Positions 32,336-40,727 of a stretch of 57,906 nucleotides of DNA are shown here, piece after piece. Source of the stretch: a virus; the IMG/VR virus record IMGVR_UViG_3300032401_000578, positions 1-57,906 of that record. One strand, 5' to 3'. Under the pieces are notes generated by a model that was not told the DNA's origin, did no database searches, and saw only the letters and a program-made list of their open reading frames with translations. Positions within the stretch are counted from its first letter, which is position 1. The number at the start of each line of letters is the position of its first letter. Made by a program: the position numbers and the translations under genes.

Positions 32336-33598
32336 ATGACGGTTGTGAGGTGGATTGGAGCGGCTCCTTCGATCAAACAAGTGGACGTCGCGACTGTCGG
32401 CGGCACGATAGAGGTGGGGGATCTGTTCTGGTTGAGGATCGGGACGAAGACGATCTACGTTCCGGCGACGACGACGGTGGTGGCGACGACGGCGCAAAAC
32501 ATCGCGGACTACTGGGCGGCTCTCGACCGGGGATCCTACGCAGAGTTCGCGGGGATCACGGCGCAGGCGAACGGCGTCTACGTCACGTTTGAGGCGTCGG
32601 AGGCTGGCAAACCATTCACGGTTACGGTCGGCACGACCGAAGCGAACGGCGACGCCTCAGACGGCCAGACGTTCACGATATCGGCGTCGGTCGTCAGCAG
32701 TTCTCCGAACGCCGTGGGGGTGGCCGCAAATTACACTGGAGCGACTCTGCCAGTGAACGGTGACACGTTGGTGGTCGATGTCGATTCCCCGAACATGCTG
32801 TGGGATCTGGAGGCGTTGGCGGCAGTGCAATTGGCGAAGCTAGTGTTCACGGCTCCGGCGACGGAGAGCGGGCTTCCGGATCAAGACCGCGACGGATACT
32901 CGCAGTACCGGCCACGGTATTTCAAGATTCGGGCGACGGAGGTCACTGTCGCCACGGGGTCGCAGTTGATGCGGTTCGACTTTCAGACGTACGCTACCGC
33001 AATAATCGTCAACGCGACTGGGTCGAGTCGTGAGCAGCAGCGGCGGACGCTGTGCATTCAAGGTAGCAACGCGGCCAACGTGCTGAGGGTGAACAAGGGA
33101 TCCGTCGGCGTGGCGATGATGGCTGACGAGACGGCACGCTTCGACGATCTTCGACTCGGCTACGTGACGAACGTGGCGGGTGACGCGAACGTAGAGTGCG
33201 GCCAGTCTTGCACGTTGTCTTCGATCACGAAGAATGGCGGCACGCTGCGGACGCAGTCGGCGGTGGCAAACGCTGTGCATCGTGGCGGGACGTGGACACA
33301 CGACAAGGGTGAGCTTGTGGTCGTGGCAATCGAAGCGGGGGACGTGATCTACAACTCGGCCGATACACTCGGGACGACGACGCTGTCGGGAACCGGGATT
33401 CTGGATTTCTCTCGCGATCCCGGAACGAAGACGGTCACGAATCCGCTGGAGCTGTACGGCACGGCCGTCAAGTTCAAGGATCCGGCGAACACGGGCAACG
33501 CGGGCGGGTCGCTGGTGTTCGACTTCAACCAAGGGGCAAGTCTGGCGAATCTGGAGCTGGCTAACAACGTCCGCATCACTCGCTCGACACCAGCGTGA
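32336..33598 (+). CDS. Tail-associated protein, beta-rich
   Basis: A 420-residue protein with repeated strand-turn patterns (LVVVAIEAGDVIYNSADTLG) like a parallel beta-helix in the C-terminal half. AAAGGTGGTG precedes ATG 32336. It lies between the distal tail-like and hub-like proteins. It may be a tip or adhesin component. Confidence 0.5.
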   Translation: MTVVRWIGAAPSIKQVDVATVGGTIEVGDLFWLRIGTKTIYVPATTTVVATTAQNIADYWAALDRGSYAEFAGITAQANGVYVTFEASEAGKPFTVTVGTTEANGDASDGQTFTISASVVSSSPNAVGVAANYTGATLPVNGDTLVVDVDSPNMLWDLEALAAVQLAKLVFTAPATESGLPDQDRDGYSQYRPRYFKIRATEVTVATGSQLMRFDFQTYATAIIVNATGSSREQQRRTLCIQGSNAANVLRVNKGSVGVAMMADETARFDDLRLGYVTNVAGDANVECGQSCTLSSITKNGGTLRTQSAVANAVHRGGTWTHDKGELVVVAIEAGDVIYNSADTLGTTTLSGTGILDFSRDPGTKTVTNPLELYGTAVKFKDPANTGNAGGSLVFDFNQGASLANLELANNVRITRSTPA

Positions 33599-33610
33599 AA
33601 GGGTTGACGG

Positions 33611-35308
33611 ATGGCACTGGCAGCACGCTTTGAGTTCCCCGGAATCCCAGCGACGTCGGTGATCGCGGCGAACTACTCGCTCGGTCACGGGATCACTCCG
33701 GGGGTGGTGACAGTCGAGGTTCCGGCCGGAATGGCGAAGCCGAGACAAGAGGGGACGTGCGTCTTCAGCTTCGGTTCGACGACGCTGAACATTGAGGGGT
33801 GCAAGGTCGATACGGGGCAGAGCCGAATCGGCCAAGGACAAATCTGGACGTACGCGATCTTGGACGGACGCTGGCCGTGGCAGTACGGCTACATCATCGG
33901 GCACTACAACGTGCGACGGCCGGACGGGCGGCTGAGGGAGATGACGGAGAAGACGCCGCAGGAGCTGGCAACGATGCTGCTTGAGGAAATGAACGTCGCG
34001 TCGTTCGACGTCTCAAAGATGGAAAACACTCGGCGGCCGGAGATCCACTGGAGTTACGAGAACCCGGCGCAGGCGTTGGCGACGCTGGCGGATGAAGTCG
34101 GCTGCCGGGTGGTGTATCGGATCGACAAGAGCGTGGCGATTCTACCGGCGGGCGAAGGGGCTGCTTTGCCGAACTACGCAGCAATGTCAATCGACTTCAC
34201 GCTGGACACGGCGCAGCTTCCGTCAGGAATTATCGTCGTCGGTGCGGAGTCCACTTACCAGACACGGTGGGAGCTAGAGGCGGTCGGGCTGGATGACGAC
34301 GGCCTCTGGAAGCTGATCGACGATCTGTCCTACACGCCGACGAACGGCTGGGAGGAGGAGGATCCGGAGACGATGGGCAACGTGGTGGAGCAGACGAACC
34401 CGTTGAAGCCGAACCCGCGTGCGTTGGCACTCCAGACGGTGTGGAGGTGCTACCGGATCAAGCTCTCGGAAAGCGGCGGTCCGTTGGGTGACGGCGATTT
34501 CGAGGGGATCGACACTCTGCCCGATACGTATCGGGGATACCTACCGCTGTCGTCCGGACTGATCGACATCCAGTCAACGGAAACGTCCGACGAGGACGGG
34601 GTGTCACTGGAGCGGAAGCCGAAACCGGCGATGGTTCGGGGCAAGTTTTTCGATTCCCAGTGGCTGCACGACATGGTCGAGGACGTGGCCTACAAGGGGC
34701 AGGTCTCAGTCGATGGGGAGAATGGGATCGTGCAGTTCGGCAAGCCTATGTACGAGGACGACGACGGCCGGTACAAAGAGGCAACAATCGTCGTCGAAGT
34801 GGCGCATCCGATACGGCGTGCTGACCGAGAACTAGAGCGGCCTACGTGGGTGTTCGACTTGACTGGCTCACGTTCGGTCGGGAAAAAGGTGCTGATGGCT
34901 CCGGACCTGAAGTACACGGTCAAGGTGGAGTACGACATCGACAACAACGAGACGGGGAGGATAGACAATCGCGTCAGCGACAAGCTCGACGATCAAGCGG
35001 AGTATCTGGCGAACACGTTTCTGACGTCGCTATCAACGGTGGAGTCCGGGGACAGATCCTATCCGGGGCTAATCGACACGAAGACGGACGGGGCAATCTC
35101 TCAGATTTCGTGGTCGATTGGTCGCGGCCCGGCGACTACGAGGGTCTCGCGAAACTCGGAGCATGACGCCGACATCATTCCGCCGTTCAAGGAGCGGCGC
35201 CGAAAAGAGTTGTCTGCGAAATTCGAGCGGGATCTAGCCGACACGCGGGAAACGACCGCTGCCTACCGGATGACTTCCGGGAAACTGGAGCCGAAATTCA
35301 GTGATTAG
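33611..35308 (+). CDS. Tail hub / baseplate protein
   Basis: The 565-residue product resembles tail hub proteins of siphoviruses. It has a first domain with VVTVEVPAGMAKPRQEGTC, then QIWTYAILDGRWPWQYGYI and KTPQELATMLLEEMNV, a pattern I associate with gp27-like hub domains, then a beta-rich second half and a charged C-terminal helix. Its place after the tape measure and tail proteins agrees. The stop overlaps the next GTG. Confidence 0.6.
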   Translation: MALAARFEFPGIPATSVIAANYSLGHGITPGVVTVEVPAGMAKPRQEGTCVFSFGSTTLNIEGCKVDTGQSRIGQGQIWTYAILDGRWPWQYGYIIGHYNVRRPDGRLREMTEKTPQELATMLLEEMNVASFDVSKMENTRRPEIHWSYENPAQALATLADEVGCRVVYRIDKSVAILPAGEGAALPNYAAMSIDFTLDTAQLPSGIIVVGAESTYQTRWELEAVGLDDDGLWKLIDDLSYTPTNGWEEEDPETMGNVVEQTNPLKPNPRALALQTVWRCYRIKLSESGGPLGDGDFEGIDTLPDTYRGYLPLSSGLIDIQSTETSDEDGVSLERKPKPAMVRGKFFDSQWLHDMVEDVAYKGQVSVDGENGIVQFGKPMYEDDDGRYKEATIVVEVAHPIRRADRELERPTWVFDLTGSRSVGKKVLMAPDLKYTVKVEYDIDNNETGRIDNRVSDKLDDQAEYLANTFLTSLSTVESGDRSYPGLIDTKTDGAISQISWSIGRGPATTRVSRNSEHDADIIPPFKERRRKELSAKFERDLADTRETTAAYRMTSGKLEPKFSD

Positions 35309-35942
35309 TCGCGACAATACACCGAAGGGGCTGTTCGGACGGCTCCAGTATTTGGAATGCAAAAACGTCGGGACGGCCGATCTCGTGGCGTACTCGGCCG
35401 CAGAAATCACTGGGGCGGTCGAGGTGTCGGAGCGGATCATCCTGACGGTGCAGCGGCCGACGGACTTTGGTTGGCGTCCGAATATGGTCACAATCGGCCC
35501 GGCGAAGATCTCTGCCGGGGAACGCGGGGCATGTCTCGATGAACAACACTGCTTCGGGGCCTACGACAAGGGTGGAGCGGTTCCGGCCAAAGGGGAGACG
35601 TGGGGGCCGATCGAGGACGAAGGAGAGTTGCATCAGCATGTTCCGGGCGGTCTGGTGTTGCGCGACGGGGCGGACGGCCGGGTCTTGATTCGGCGGTACG
35701 AGCCGGGGATCATTTGGGCTAAAACGACAGCCTCGCTTTCGGCCGGGGCGACGGGCACGGTGGACTTCTGGCGATACGATCCGGACGCTGGAGGAAACGG
35801 GTCGCTTCAGATAGTGGAGGACGTGACGTTCGAGGTCACGGAAGCCAGCGGTGAAACCGACACAATCGACGAAGATACGTTCGTCTTCGCCTCATGGAAT
35901 CAACAGGCGGAGTGCTACATTCTCCAAGGTTGGGTGTGCTGA
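35301..35942 (+). CDS. Tail protein
   Basis: A 213-residue beta-rich protein starting at GTG 35301 inside the hub gene's end. It contains two short His/Cys-bearing turns (GACLDEQHCFGAYD, ELHQHVPGG). Its context suggests a tip component. The stop overlaps the next gene as TGATG. Confidence 0.5.
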   Translation: MISRDNTPKGLFGRLQYLECKNVGTADLVAYSAAEITGAVEVSERIILTVQRPTDFGWRPNMVTIGPAKISAGERGACLDEQHCFGAYDKGGAVPAKGETWGPIEDEGELHQHVPGGLVLRDGADGRVLIRRYEPGIIWAKTTASLSAGATGTVDFWRYDPDAGGNGSLQIVEDVTFEVTEASGETDTIDEDTFVFASWNQQAECYILQGWVC

Positions 35943-37387
35943 TGGGAGCCTACGGATACGGGCCGGGATGCTGCGAGGCGTTGGTCTGCGGTTGGACGCC
36001 GAAGCTGACGAATACGATCTTGCGTCCGCTATCCGGGTCGCTCACTCTGACGTTGAACGATCTCGGGGCTAACGGGCGATCCGGCGACATAATCGCGACA
36101 GGAACGGGCGTGACGGTCGCGGAGGGGGACGTTGGGACGAAGGGGCTCGGGTCGAGCGTTAGACTTTACGGCGAGCTATACCCGCGGGTTGCGGCTTGTT
36201 GTGCGACGACGTTCACAGTGGCCTTCCCGGTCATCACGATCAACGGGGCGACGGCCCCGGTTCCCTTTGGGATTTACGAGGCGAACAGGGGCGACAGGTC
36301 GATGACATACTACGGGACGCAAGGGCCGTTCCCGTGGGGGTTCCCGTATTACGATTGCGTTTGGGTGGAGACTGGCAATCCGCACGACTCAATGTTCGTG
36401 TATCTAAAGCGGGAAACTGGCGAGATGCGGGTTTTCGTGACGATCCCTTACGCATCTGGCGGGATGGTTGGGGTGTCGTCCTACACGTCCTACACGGGCG
36501 TCCTTGGTTGCAACGGCGGAACGCTAACGAGAGACGTCGCGAACACTAGCTACACGGGATTCTATGGGACTCAAAACTATCCCGACACGATTGAGGTCGT
36601 GTCGACAGCGAATGATCCGCAACAAGTCTGGGTCGGCATCAAAAACTCGGTTGGGATCGCCTATACGCCGTCGTCGCTGACATGGTCGGCCGTGACGCTC
36701 GGGGCCGATGGTAACATCGACACGACGATTGCCGAAGTCGAGACGACAATCGCAACCCACACGCCGGGCGGGGCGTTCTGGTGGTCGGACGAAGAGACTG
36801 TCCAATTCGGCTGGCATGATGAAATCCGTGACTGGGGTTGGGCCTACTCGGGCGGCGTTCGAGAGATCAAGGACATGATCAAGGTCGACTACGCGAAGGC
36901 GGCCCCGTTGCCTCGGGTGCGGACAGGGTTCGTTGGGGCGTCGGGGGCGTTCGCGACGTTCCAAGCGGGTATGCGTTGCTATGGCGACTCATGCAACCCA
37001 AATAACGGGATGTCGCCAAGCTGGCTGCAACGACCTCCGAGTCGGTTCTACATGCTGACGATCACAAGTTCGGGCGGGACGGCGGGCTGTTCGACGGCAC
37101 TTCCTTATCAATTCTACATCTTCGCGCAACCATACTCTTCTGAGGCTTGCCATTGGCTCAATGTTCTCTACTCGCCCGTTTATCAGGTCTGGCAAGCGGA
37201 CATCGGCGAAACTGATTCCGACAAGTTCACTCTGGAGTTGAAGGGCGGGTCATCGCGGGGGAAATGGCAGATCGACTTGACGACTTCGTTCGACTTTTGG
37301 AGGCCGTTCACGGTGACGAAGGTGGCGGGGAGTGACACGGGGTCACAATGCTTGTACCCGGAAACGATCGAACTGAGCCCGCTCTGA
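35942..37387 (+). CDS. Tail tip or receptor-binding protein candidate
   Basis: A 481-residue protein, last large member of the tail set, rich in aromatic residues, Gly and Cys (GYGPGCCEALVCGW, FWWSDEETVQFGWHDE). The final tail genes often carry receptor-binding proteins. No known domain is visible. ATG 35942 is set by a TGATG overlap. Confidence 0.5.
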   Translation: MGAYGYGPGCCEALVCGWTPKLTNTILRPLSGSLTLTLNDLGANGRSGDIIATGTGVTVAEGDVGTKGLGSSVRLYGELYPRVAACCATTFTVAFPVITINGATAPVPFGIYEANRGDRSMTYYGTQGPFPWGFPYYDCVWVETGNPHDSMFVYLKRETGEMRVFVTIPYASGGMVGVSSYTSYTGVLGCNGGTLTRDVANTSYTGFYGTQNYPDTIEVVSTANDPQQVWVGIKNSVGIAYTPSSLTWSAVTLGADGNIDTTIAEVETTIATHTPGGAFWWSDEETVQFGWHDEIRDWGWAYSGGVREIKDMIKVDYAKAAPLPRVRTGFVGASGAFATFQAGMRCYGDSCNPNNGMSPSWLQRPPSRFYMLTITSSGGTAGCSTALPYQFYIFAQPYSSEACHWLNVLYSPVYQVWQADIGETDSDKFTLELKGGSSRGKWQIDLTTSFDFWRPFTVTKVAGSDTGSQCLYPETIELSPL

Positions 37388-37782
37388 TGCTCCCACAATG
37401 CCGACATCGCGGAGCCGAACACGGCGGCCGATACTTTTGCCGGTCGGACAAGGCGGCACGGGATCGGCGGTGGCTGGCGGTGTGCGATGGCTGCCCGGTC
37501 GCAGACGTGCCGAACAGGGTCTACGAGACGGTCCCGGACGTGGCGGCGGCGGCTCTGGCGGGCGACGCGGCCCCGCGTTGGGACGCTTACGCGACGTTCC
37601 CGAAATGCCGACATCGCGGCCCGAAGATTGAGGACAAGGAAGCCGACTTGTGCGGCCTCAAAGGTCACGTCTTCGAGGTGATGGCGTGCGACGCGGTGGA
37701 GTCCGGGCGGTGTGTCGCGACACGAATCTGCGGGAAACAGACGGAGGTGGCGTGTTCGACGTGCGACAAAAGAGAACCTTGA
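37387..37782 (+). CDS. Cys-rich protein with duplicated zinc-binding motif
   Basis: This 131-residue protein contains two copies of a unit starting PQCRHRG (residues 3-9) and PKCRHRG (near 74), each followed by further cysteines (CDGC in the first, CSTCDK at the end of the second). It looks like a duplicated zinc ribbon. It starts in a TGATG overlap with the tail gene, so it is co-translated with it. The function is unknown. Confidence 0.6.
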   Translation: MLPQCRHRGAEHGGRYFCRSDKAARDRRWLAVCDGCPVADVPNRVYETVPDVAAAALAGDAAPRWDAYATFPKCRHRGPKIEDKEADLCGLKGHVFEVMACDAVESGRCVATRICGKQTEVACSTCDKREP

Positions 37783-37997
37783 CCTACGCTGACGCGATTG
37801 GAATCGCGGAATCAATCTCGATGCTCAACCGGGCGAACGGGGCGGAAGTGGCTGTTCAGCGGGCAATCCGGTCGATTGAGGACAGGTGCGGCGGCCAAGC
37901 GATCCCGGAAGAGTGGCTGCCGGAGATCGTGCGGGCGGTGGAGATCGGATTCCCGGAGGTGCAGAAACCGTTGCGTGCGGGGCAGTGGTTCCGATAA
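37752..37997 (+). CDS. Hypothetical helical protein
   Basis: An 81-residue protein beginning at GTG 37752, 5 bases after GGAGG, within the end of the previous gene. It is helical (AESISMLNRANGAEVAVQRA) with no recognised family. Confidence 0.5.
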   Translation: MFDVRQKRTLTYADAIGIAESISMLNRANGAEVAVQRAIRSIEDRCGGQAIPEEWLPEIVRAVEIGFPEVQKPLRAGQWFR

Positions 37998-38049
37998 CCT
38001 TTCGGCGGCGTGGATGGCGGTTCGGTGGCTCAGTGTGGAGGCGAAGAAT

Positions 38050-38247
38050 ATGCGAGGCTGGATTCTGTTGGTCGTGGTGGCATCGCTGGCGTTCGCTGAC
38101 GGCGTCTGTGAGGCCCGTTCAGTGGTGCGTGAACGAACGGTCGTCCGCAGGCCGGTCGTCGCTCTGGAGCGGCCTACGGTGACGACACAGGTGATTGTGC
38201 GAGGAAGGCGAGTGACGGCCGTCCAGTACGGTCGGTTACGTGACTGA
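38050..38247 (+). CDS. Small exported basic protein
   Basis: A 65-residue protein with a clear N-terminal signal segment (MRGWILLVVVASLAFADGV) followed by a basic region rich in Arg and Val (VVRERTVVRRPVVALERP). The last gene before the gene-free region. Possibly exported to the envelope; role unknown. Confidence 0.5.
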   Translation: MRGWILLVVVASLAFADGVCEARSVVRERTVVRRPVVALERPTVTTQVIVRGRRVTAVQYGRLRD

Positions 38248-38278
38248 CGGCGGTGGCCTGAATGGACACGCCGACGCG

Positions 38279-38316
38279 GCCCCGGACGACTGACCCACAG
38301 CGTTTCGGGGCTTTTT
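38279..38316 (+). terminator. Probable terminator at end of late genes
   Basis: GCCCCG (38279-38284) pairs with CGGGGC (38306-38311), followed by TTTTTC. The loop is long (21 bases), so efficiency is uncertain. Confidence 0.55.
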
Positions 38317-38346
38317 CGTGCCCGGTGGAAGAATCTCGGGATTCTC

Positions 38347-38372
38347 GTGATCCGGCCTGACCGGCTGTCGTT
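38347..38372 (+). promoter_or_regulatory. Repeated bipartite promoter-like element, copy 1
   Basis: GTGATCCG (38347-38354), 12 bases, then GTCGTT (38367-38372). One of five such elements. It would start transcription about 40 bases before the structured RNA region. Confidence 0.55.
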
Positions 38373-38379
38373 GTGGGTT

Positions 38380-38640
38380 GTGGTTGACGAGTCGTCCGGC
38401 GTGGCGTATCGTTTGCCATGTCCGTGGCAGGACACAAGACGAGGATTAACGCGGGCTTGCCCGCTTTACCAACTGAACCCGCGACTACTTCCTGCCACGG
38501 ATGTCGCGGGTTCAGTCATTTCTGGACTCCGCGTTGAGCCGTCCCGGTTCCGCAGGTTCGAGTCCTGCCCGGCTCATCCTGTAGGGGTGTTGCGGATTGT
38601 GCGACTCAGCGGGCAGGTTCAAAACCGCTGGCAGACAATC
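38380..38640 (+). ncRNA. Candidate structured RNA with tRNA-like elements
   Basis: The only gene-free stretch above 300 bases (38248-38789) contains this set. TCCGTGGCAGGA (38421-38432) pairs with TCCTGCCACGGA (38490-38501). ACTGAACCCGCGAC (38472-38485) can pair over 14 bp with GTCGCGGGTTCAGT (38503-38516). The latter can instead pair with 38522-38533. TGAGCCG/CGGCTCA (38535-38541, 38570-38576) encloses GCAGG-TTCGAGT-CCTGC, a perfect acceptor/T-arm minihelix. A further stem is CAGCGG/CCGCTG (38607-38630). No complete cloverleaf can be drawn on either strand. The ends are guesses from the upstream promoter-like element and last stem. The rest, 38641-38789, shows nothing I can name. Confidence 0.55.
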
Positions 38641-38789
38641 ACGGCTCAGGTCGGGGCGTCGTGCGTCAGACTGACCGTCGGATTCAACCTTGTCGTACTC
38701 ATCAGAAGCTGGTGGGGGGTAAGGGGGGTCTGTACGGTCTTGGTCAAACATCGTCGTCAAACTGTTCGAATCACAATCGGATTGAGAAA

Positions 38790-39128
38790 ATGAACAAAAC
38801 GTGGTGTTGGACGTTCGGCAGAAATCGCGGAGTCCGGTTGGATGCGACTCCGGCCAGCTATCTGGAATGGATGGTCGCGAACTTCAGCGGGGCGGAGATC
38901 CGGGACTCGTGTCGGAGGGAGCTGACGCGGCGTGCGAAAAAAGAGATGGAAGCGGCCAAGCCGGAGCGGAAGACTCGGAGGCGGCGGCGTGACACTCTTC
39001 GGGACGATTTCCGGGCAATCGTCGGACCGGTCCCGAAGGTGTGGCAGACGGCGGAGTCGCGGGAGGGCGAGCCTTGCCCGTTCGACGTGGTGGAGTCAGG
39101 GCCGCAACTATTCGAGGGGGTGTCATGA
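38790..39128 (+). CDS. DUF3820-like protein
   Basis: This 112-residue protein opens with WTFGRNRGVRLDATPASYLE, which matches the pattern of the DUF3820 family (TFGKYKG..L..IP..YLEWL), found in phages and called putative quorum-sensing-regulated or exonuclease-linked factors. The rest is very basic (RKTRRRRRDTLRDD), suggesting nucleic acid binding. First gene of the early half. Confidence 0.6.
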   Translation: MNKTWCWTFGRNRGVRLDATPASYLEWMVANFSGAEIRDSCRRELTRRAKKEMEAAKPERKTRRRRRDTLRDDFRAIVGPVPKVWQTAESREGEPCPFDVVESGPQLFEGVS

Positions 39129-39445
39129 TTACGCGGAAAGAGCGGCTGACGGTGATCGGTCACACGAGCCATAGGAACCCTGTGATGCACGCTGTGGCTA
39201 TCACGAGGACGACAGACCGGGACGGCACGCGGTACACGGAGCCGGGGTTCGTCCGGTCGCTGTGCGAGCAGGTCATGAACGTGATTCATCCGGAGCAGTC
39301 GGCGGAGGCGATGCTGGTCTTCGCTCACAGCAAGGACAGGTGTCGAAACTGCCGTCGGGCGATGGCGGCGTCAGTCCGGGCACGGAGGGAACGCGAAGCG
39401 ATTTTTGGCGATTCCGAACAATTCCAAAAAAATGCGGCGGAATAG
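39125..39445 (+). CDS. Hypothetical protein with Cys pair
   Basis: A 106-residue protein starting in an ATGA overlap. It contains RCRNCRRAM near residue 76 and HSKD, a possible metal site. Its 3' end carries the A-tract upstream of an early promoter, so gene end and promoter share DNA. Confidence 0.5.
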   Translation: MITRKERLTVIGHTSHRNPVMHAVAITRTTDRDGTRYTEPGFVRSLCEQVMNVIHPEQSAEAMLVFAHSKDRCRNCRRAMAASVRARREREAIFGDSEQFQKNAAE

Positions 39446-39447
39446 TG

Positions 39448-39477
39448 TTGACGTTGCGGCGGTCGGTCGATTATAAA
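39448..39477 (+). promoter_or_regulatory. Early sigma-70-like promoter P1
   Basis: TTGACG (39448-39453) and TTATAA (39471-39476) are separated by 17 bases. A seven-A tract ends 15 bases upstream of the -35. An imperfect hairpin with loop GACGT (39486-39506) begins at the expected +1. Confidence 0.8.
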
Positions 39478-39540
39478 CCCGCCATGCGAACGCGACGTGC
39501 GGACGCGGGCCGAAACGGACGACGAAACGGAGCCGGAATC

Positions 39541-39873
39541 ATGACGAACGCAACGACGACGATGGACGAAATCAAGAACTCGCTGATCGAAACAATCGAC
39601 ACGCTGGAGCAGATGCAGGTGAGCTTGCGGTCAATGTTGTGCGACTGCACCTACGTCGTGCAGCTTGAGGGTGGATTCCTCCGCTACTCAAACGGGGTGG
39701 CCTCACTGGCTCGCGTCGGGATGGCGAACAGGTACACGAAGGAATCGGCGAAAGCTGTCGCGGCAACGGTCTCGAACGGCGACAACGTCCAAGGGAGGCC
39801 GGTCAAACTGGTGGACGCTGTGTCGCTGGAAAAAGTGAACGCTCGGCGAATGCTGGCCTCGCTGGACGAGTGA
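39541..39873 (+). CDS. Hypothetical early protein
   Basis: A 110-residue protein, first gene after P1, with leader ACGGACGACGAA (39515-39526) and CGGAG before ATG 39541. It is helical at the start (MDEIKNSLIETIDTLEQMQ). No family recognised. It lies upstream of the sigma factor gene and probably shares its transcript. Confidence 0.6.
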   Translation: MTNATTTMDEIKNSLIETIDTLEQMQVSLRSMLCDCTYVVQLEGGFLRYSNGVASLARVGMANRYTKESAKAVAATVSNGDNVQGRPVKLVDAVSLEKVNARRMLASLDE

Positions 39874-39887
39874 ACTGGACGGACGCT

Positions 39888-39914
39888 GGCCGGGTCGCGA
39901 CGTGCGGCCCGGCC
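39888..39914 (+). promoter_or_regulatory. RAYGT-loop leader hairpin before sigma gene
   Basis: GGCCGGGTCGC pairs with GCGGCCCGGCC (one wobble) around loop GACGT. It lies 30 bases before the sigma factor start. Confidence 0.8.
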
Positions 39915-39943
39915 CTTCGGTAACAACGAACAAGGGGCGGACG

Positions 39944-40507
39944 ATGACAAACGACGAACTGATGGAAGCGGCGGCGACCGGAGATCAAGCGGCCTTCGGG
40001 ACGCTGGTGGAACGGCACGGCGGGCGGCTGGTCGGGTGGATCTCGGCCCGCGTCGGAAGCGACCCGTCGCTGGACGCTGAGGACGTGGCTCAGGAGGTGT
40101 GGCTGCGTGTGATTCGGGGGGCTGGCGGTTATCAACCGCAGGGGCAATTCGTCGCGTGGCTGTACCGAATGGCTCGAAACATCCTGATGGATTCGGCCAA
40201 GATTCGGCGGCGGTCTGCGTTGGGTCACGTCGAGGCTAACGGCGACGACTGGAGCCAGCTCGACGTGGTGGCTACCGACGACGAGGCGGTAGTGGACGTG
40301 GTGGACCGTCGGGACGTGCTGCGACAGATTGAGGGCGTTCTGGAGTACTTGGACGCGGAGCAGGTCGAGGTCTTGCGTGGAGTCGCGGAAGGGGAGTCGC
40401 TGTCGGAGATCGCGGCCCGGATGGGTGCGTTGCTGCCGACGACGAAGGGGCGGTGGCGGATCGCGAAGGAAAAGATTCGGAGGCGTCTGGTCAAGTGCGA
40501 TGCGTGA
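39944..40507 (+). CDS. ECF-type RNA polymerase sigma factor
   Basis: The 187-residue protein has both sigma domains of the extracytoplasmic-function group. Region 2 has DAEDVAQEVWLRV at 44-56 and a -10-recognising helix FVAWLYRMARNILMD (69-83). Region 4 spans 127-182, with the HTH SLSEIAARMGALLPTTKGR (152-170) that reads the -35. No region 1 or 3 is present. ATG 39944 follows AAGGGGCGG. A phage sigma factor would redirect host RNA polymerase to phage promoters; a repeated bipartite element next to this gene and four others is a candidate target. No anti-sigma gene is evident. Confidence 0.85.
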   Translation: MTNDELMEAAATGDQAAFGTLVERHGGRLVGWISARVGSDPSLDAEDVAQEVWLRVIRGAGGYQPQGQFVAWLYRMARNILMDSAKIRRRSALGHVEANGDDWSQLDVVATDDEAVVDVVDRRDVLRQIEGVLEYLDAEQVEVLRGVAEGESLSEIAARMGALLPTTKGRWRIAKEKIRRRLVKCDA

Positions 40508-40520
40508 CGCTGGCGGCGGT

Positions 40521-40547
40521 GTGATCCGGGGCGGTGTCGGTGTCGTT
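40521..40547 (+). promoter_or_regulatory. Repeated bipartite promoter-like element, copy 2
   Basis: GTGATCCG (40521-40528), 13 bases, GTCGTT (40542-40547), just after the sigma gene and 21 bases before the next start. Confidence 0.55.
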
Positions 40548-40568
40548 TGGACTGCATAAGGAGGCATT

Positions 40569-40727
40569 ATGGACAGCTTGGAGACGAGGCAGGGGCAGTC
40601 TGTTGTGACGCTGCTGCGGACGTGGTTGAGGCGGCACGGGTTGGCGTGGGTTGAGGCCCGGCTGACGGAGGCGAGGGAAAAGGAAATCGACGCTGACGAA
40701 AGGCGGATTCAAAATGGGTGCGAGTGA
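40569..40727 (+). CDS. Small helical protein
   Basis: A 52-residue protein preceded by AAGGAGG, an ideal ribosome site 5 bases before ATG 40569. It is helical and basic in the middle (TLLRTWLRRHGLAWVEARLT). It overlaps the next gene by 14 bases. Function unknown. Confidence 0.6.
   Translation: MDSLETRQGQSVVTLLRTWLRRHGLAWVEARLTEAREKEIDADERRIQNGCE

Noticed and set aside
38421-38501. Complete tRNA gene on either strand
   Set aside because: A 12-bp acceptor-like stem and D-loop-like bases exist, but no T-arm or anticodon arm fits in place. Only tRNA-like parts can be supported.
38347-38793. Open frame of 148 residues in the gene-free region
   Set aside because: It has no ribosome site, crosses the strong stems, and its RFRRFESCPAHP is the kind of peptide produced by translating tRNA T-arm DNA. 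It is treated as noncoding.
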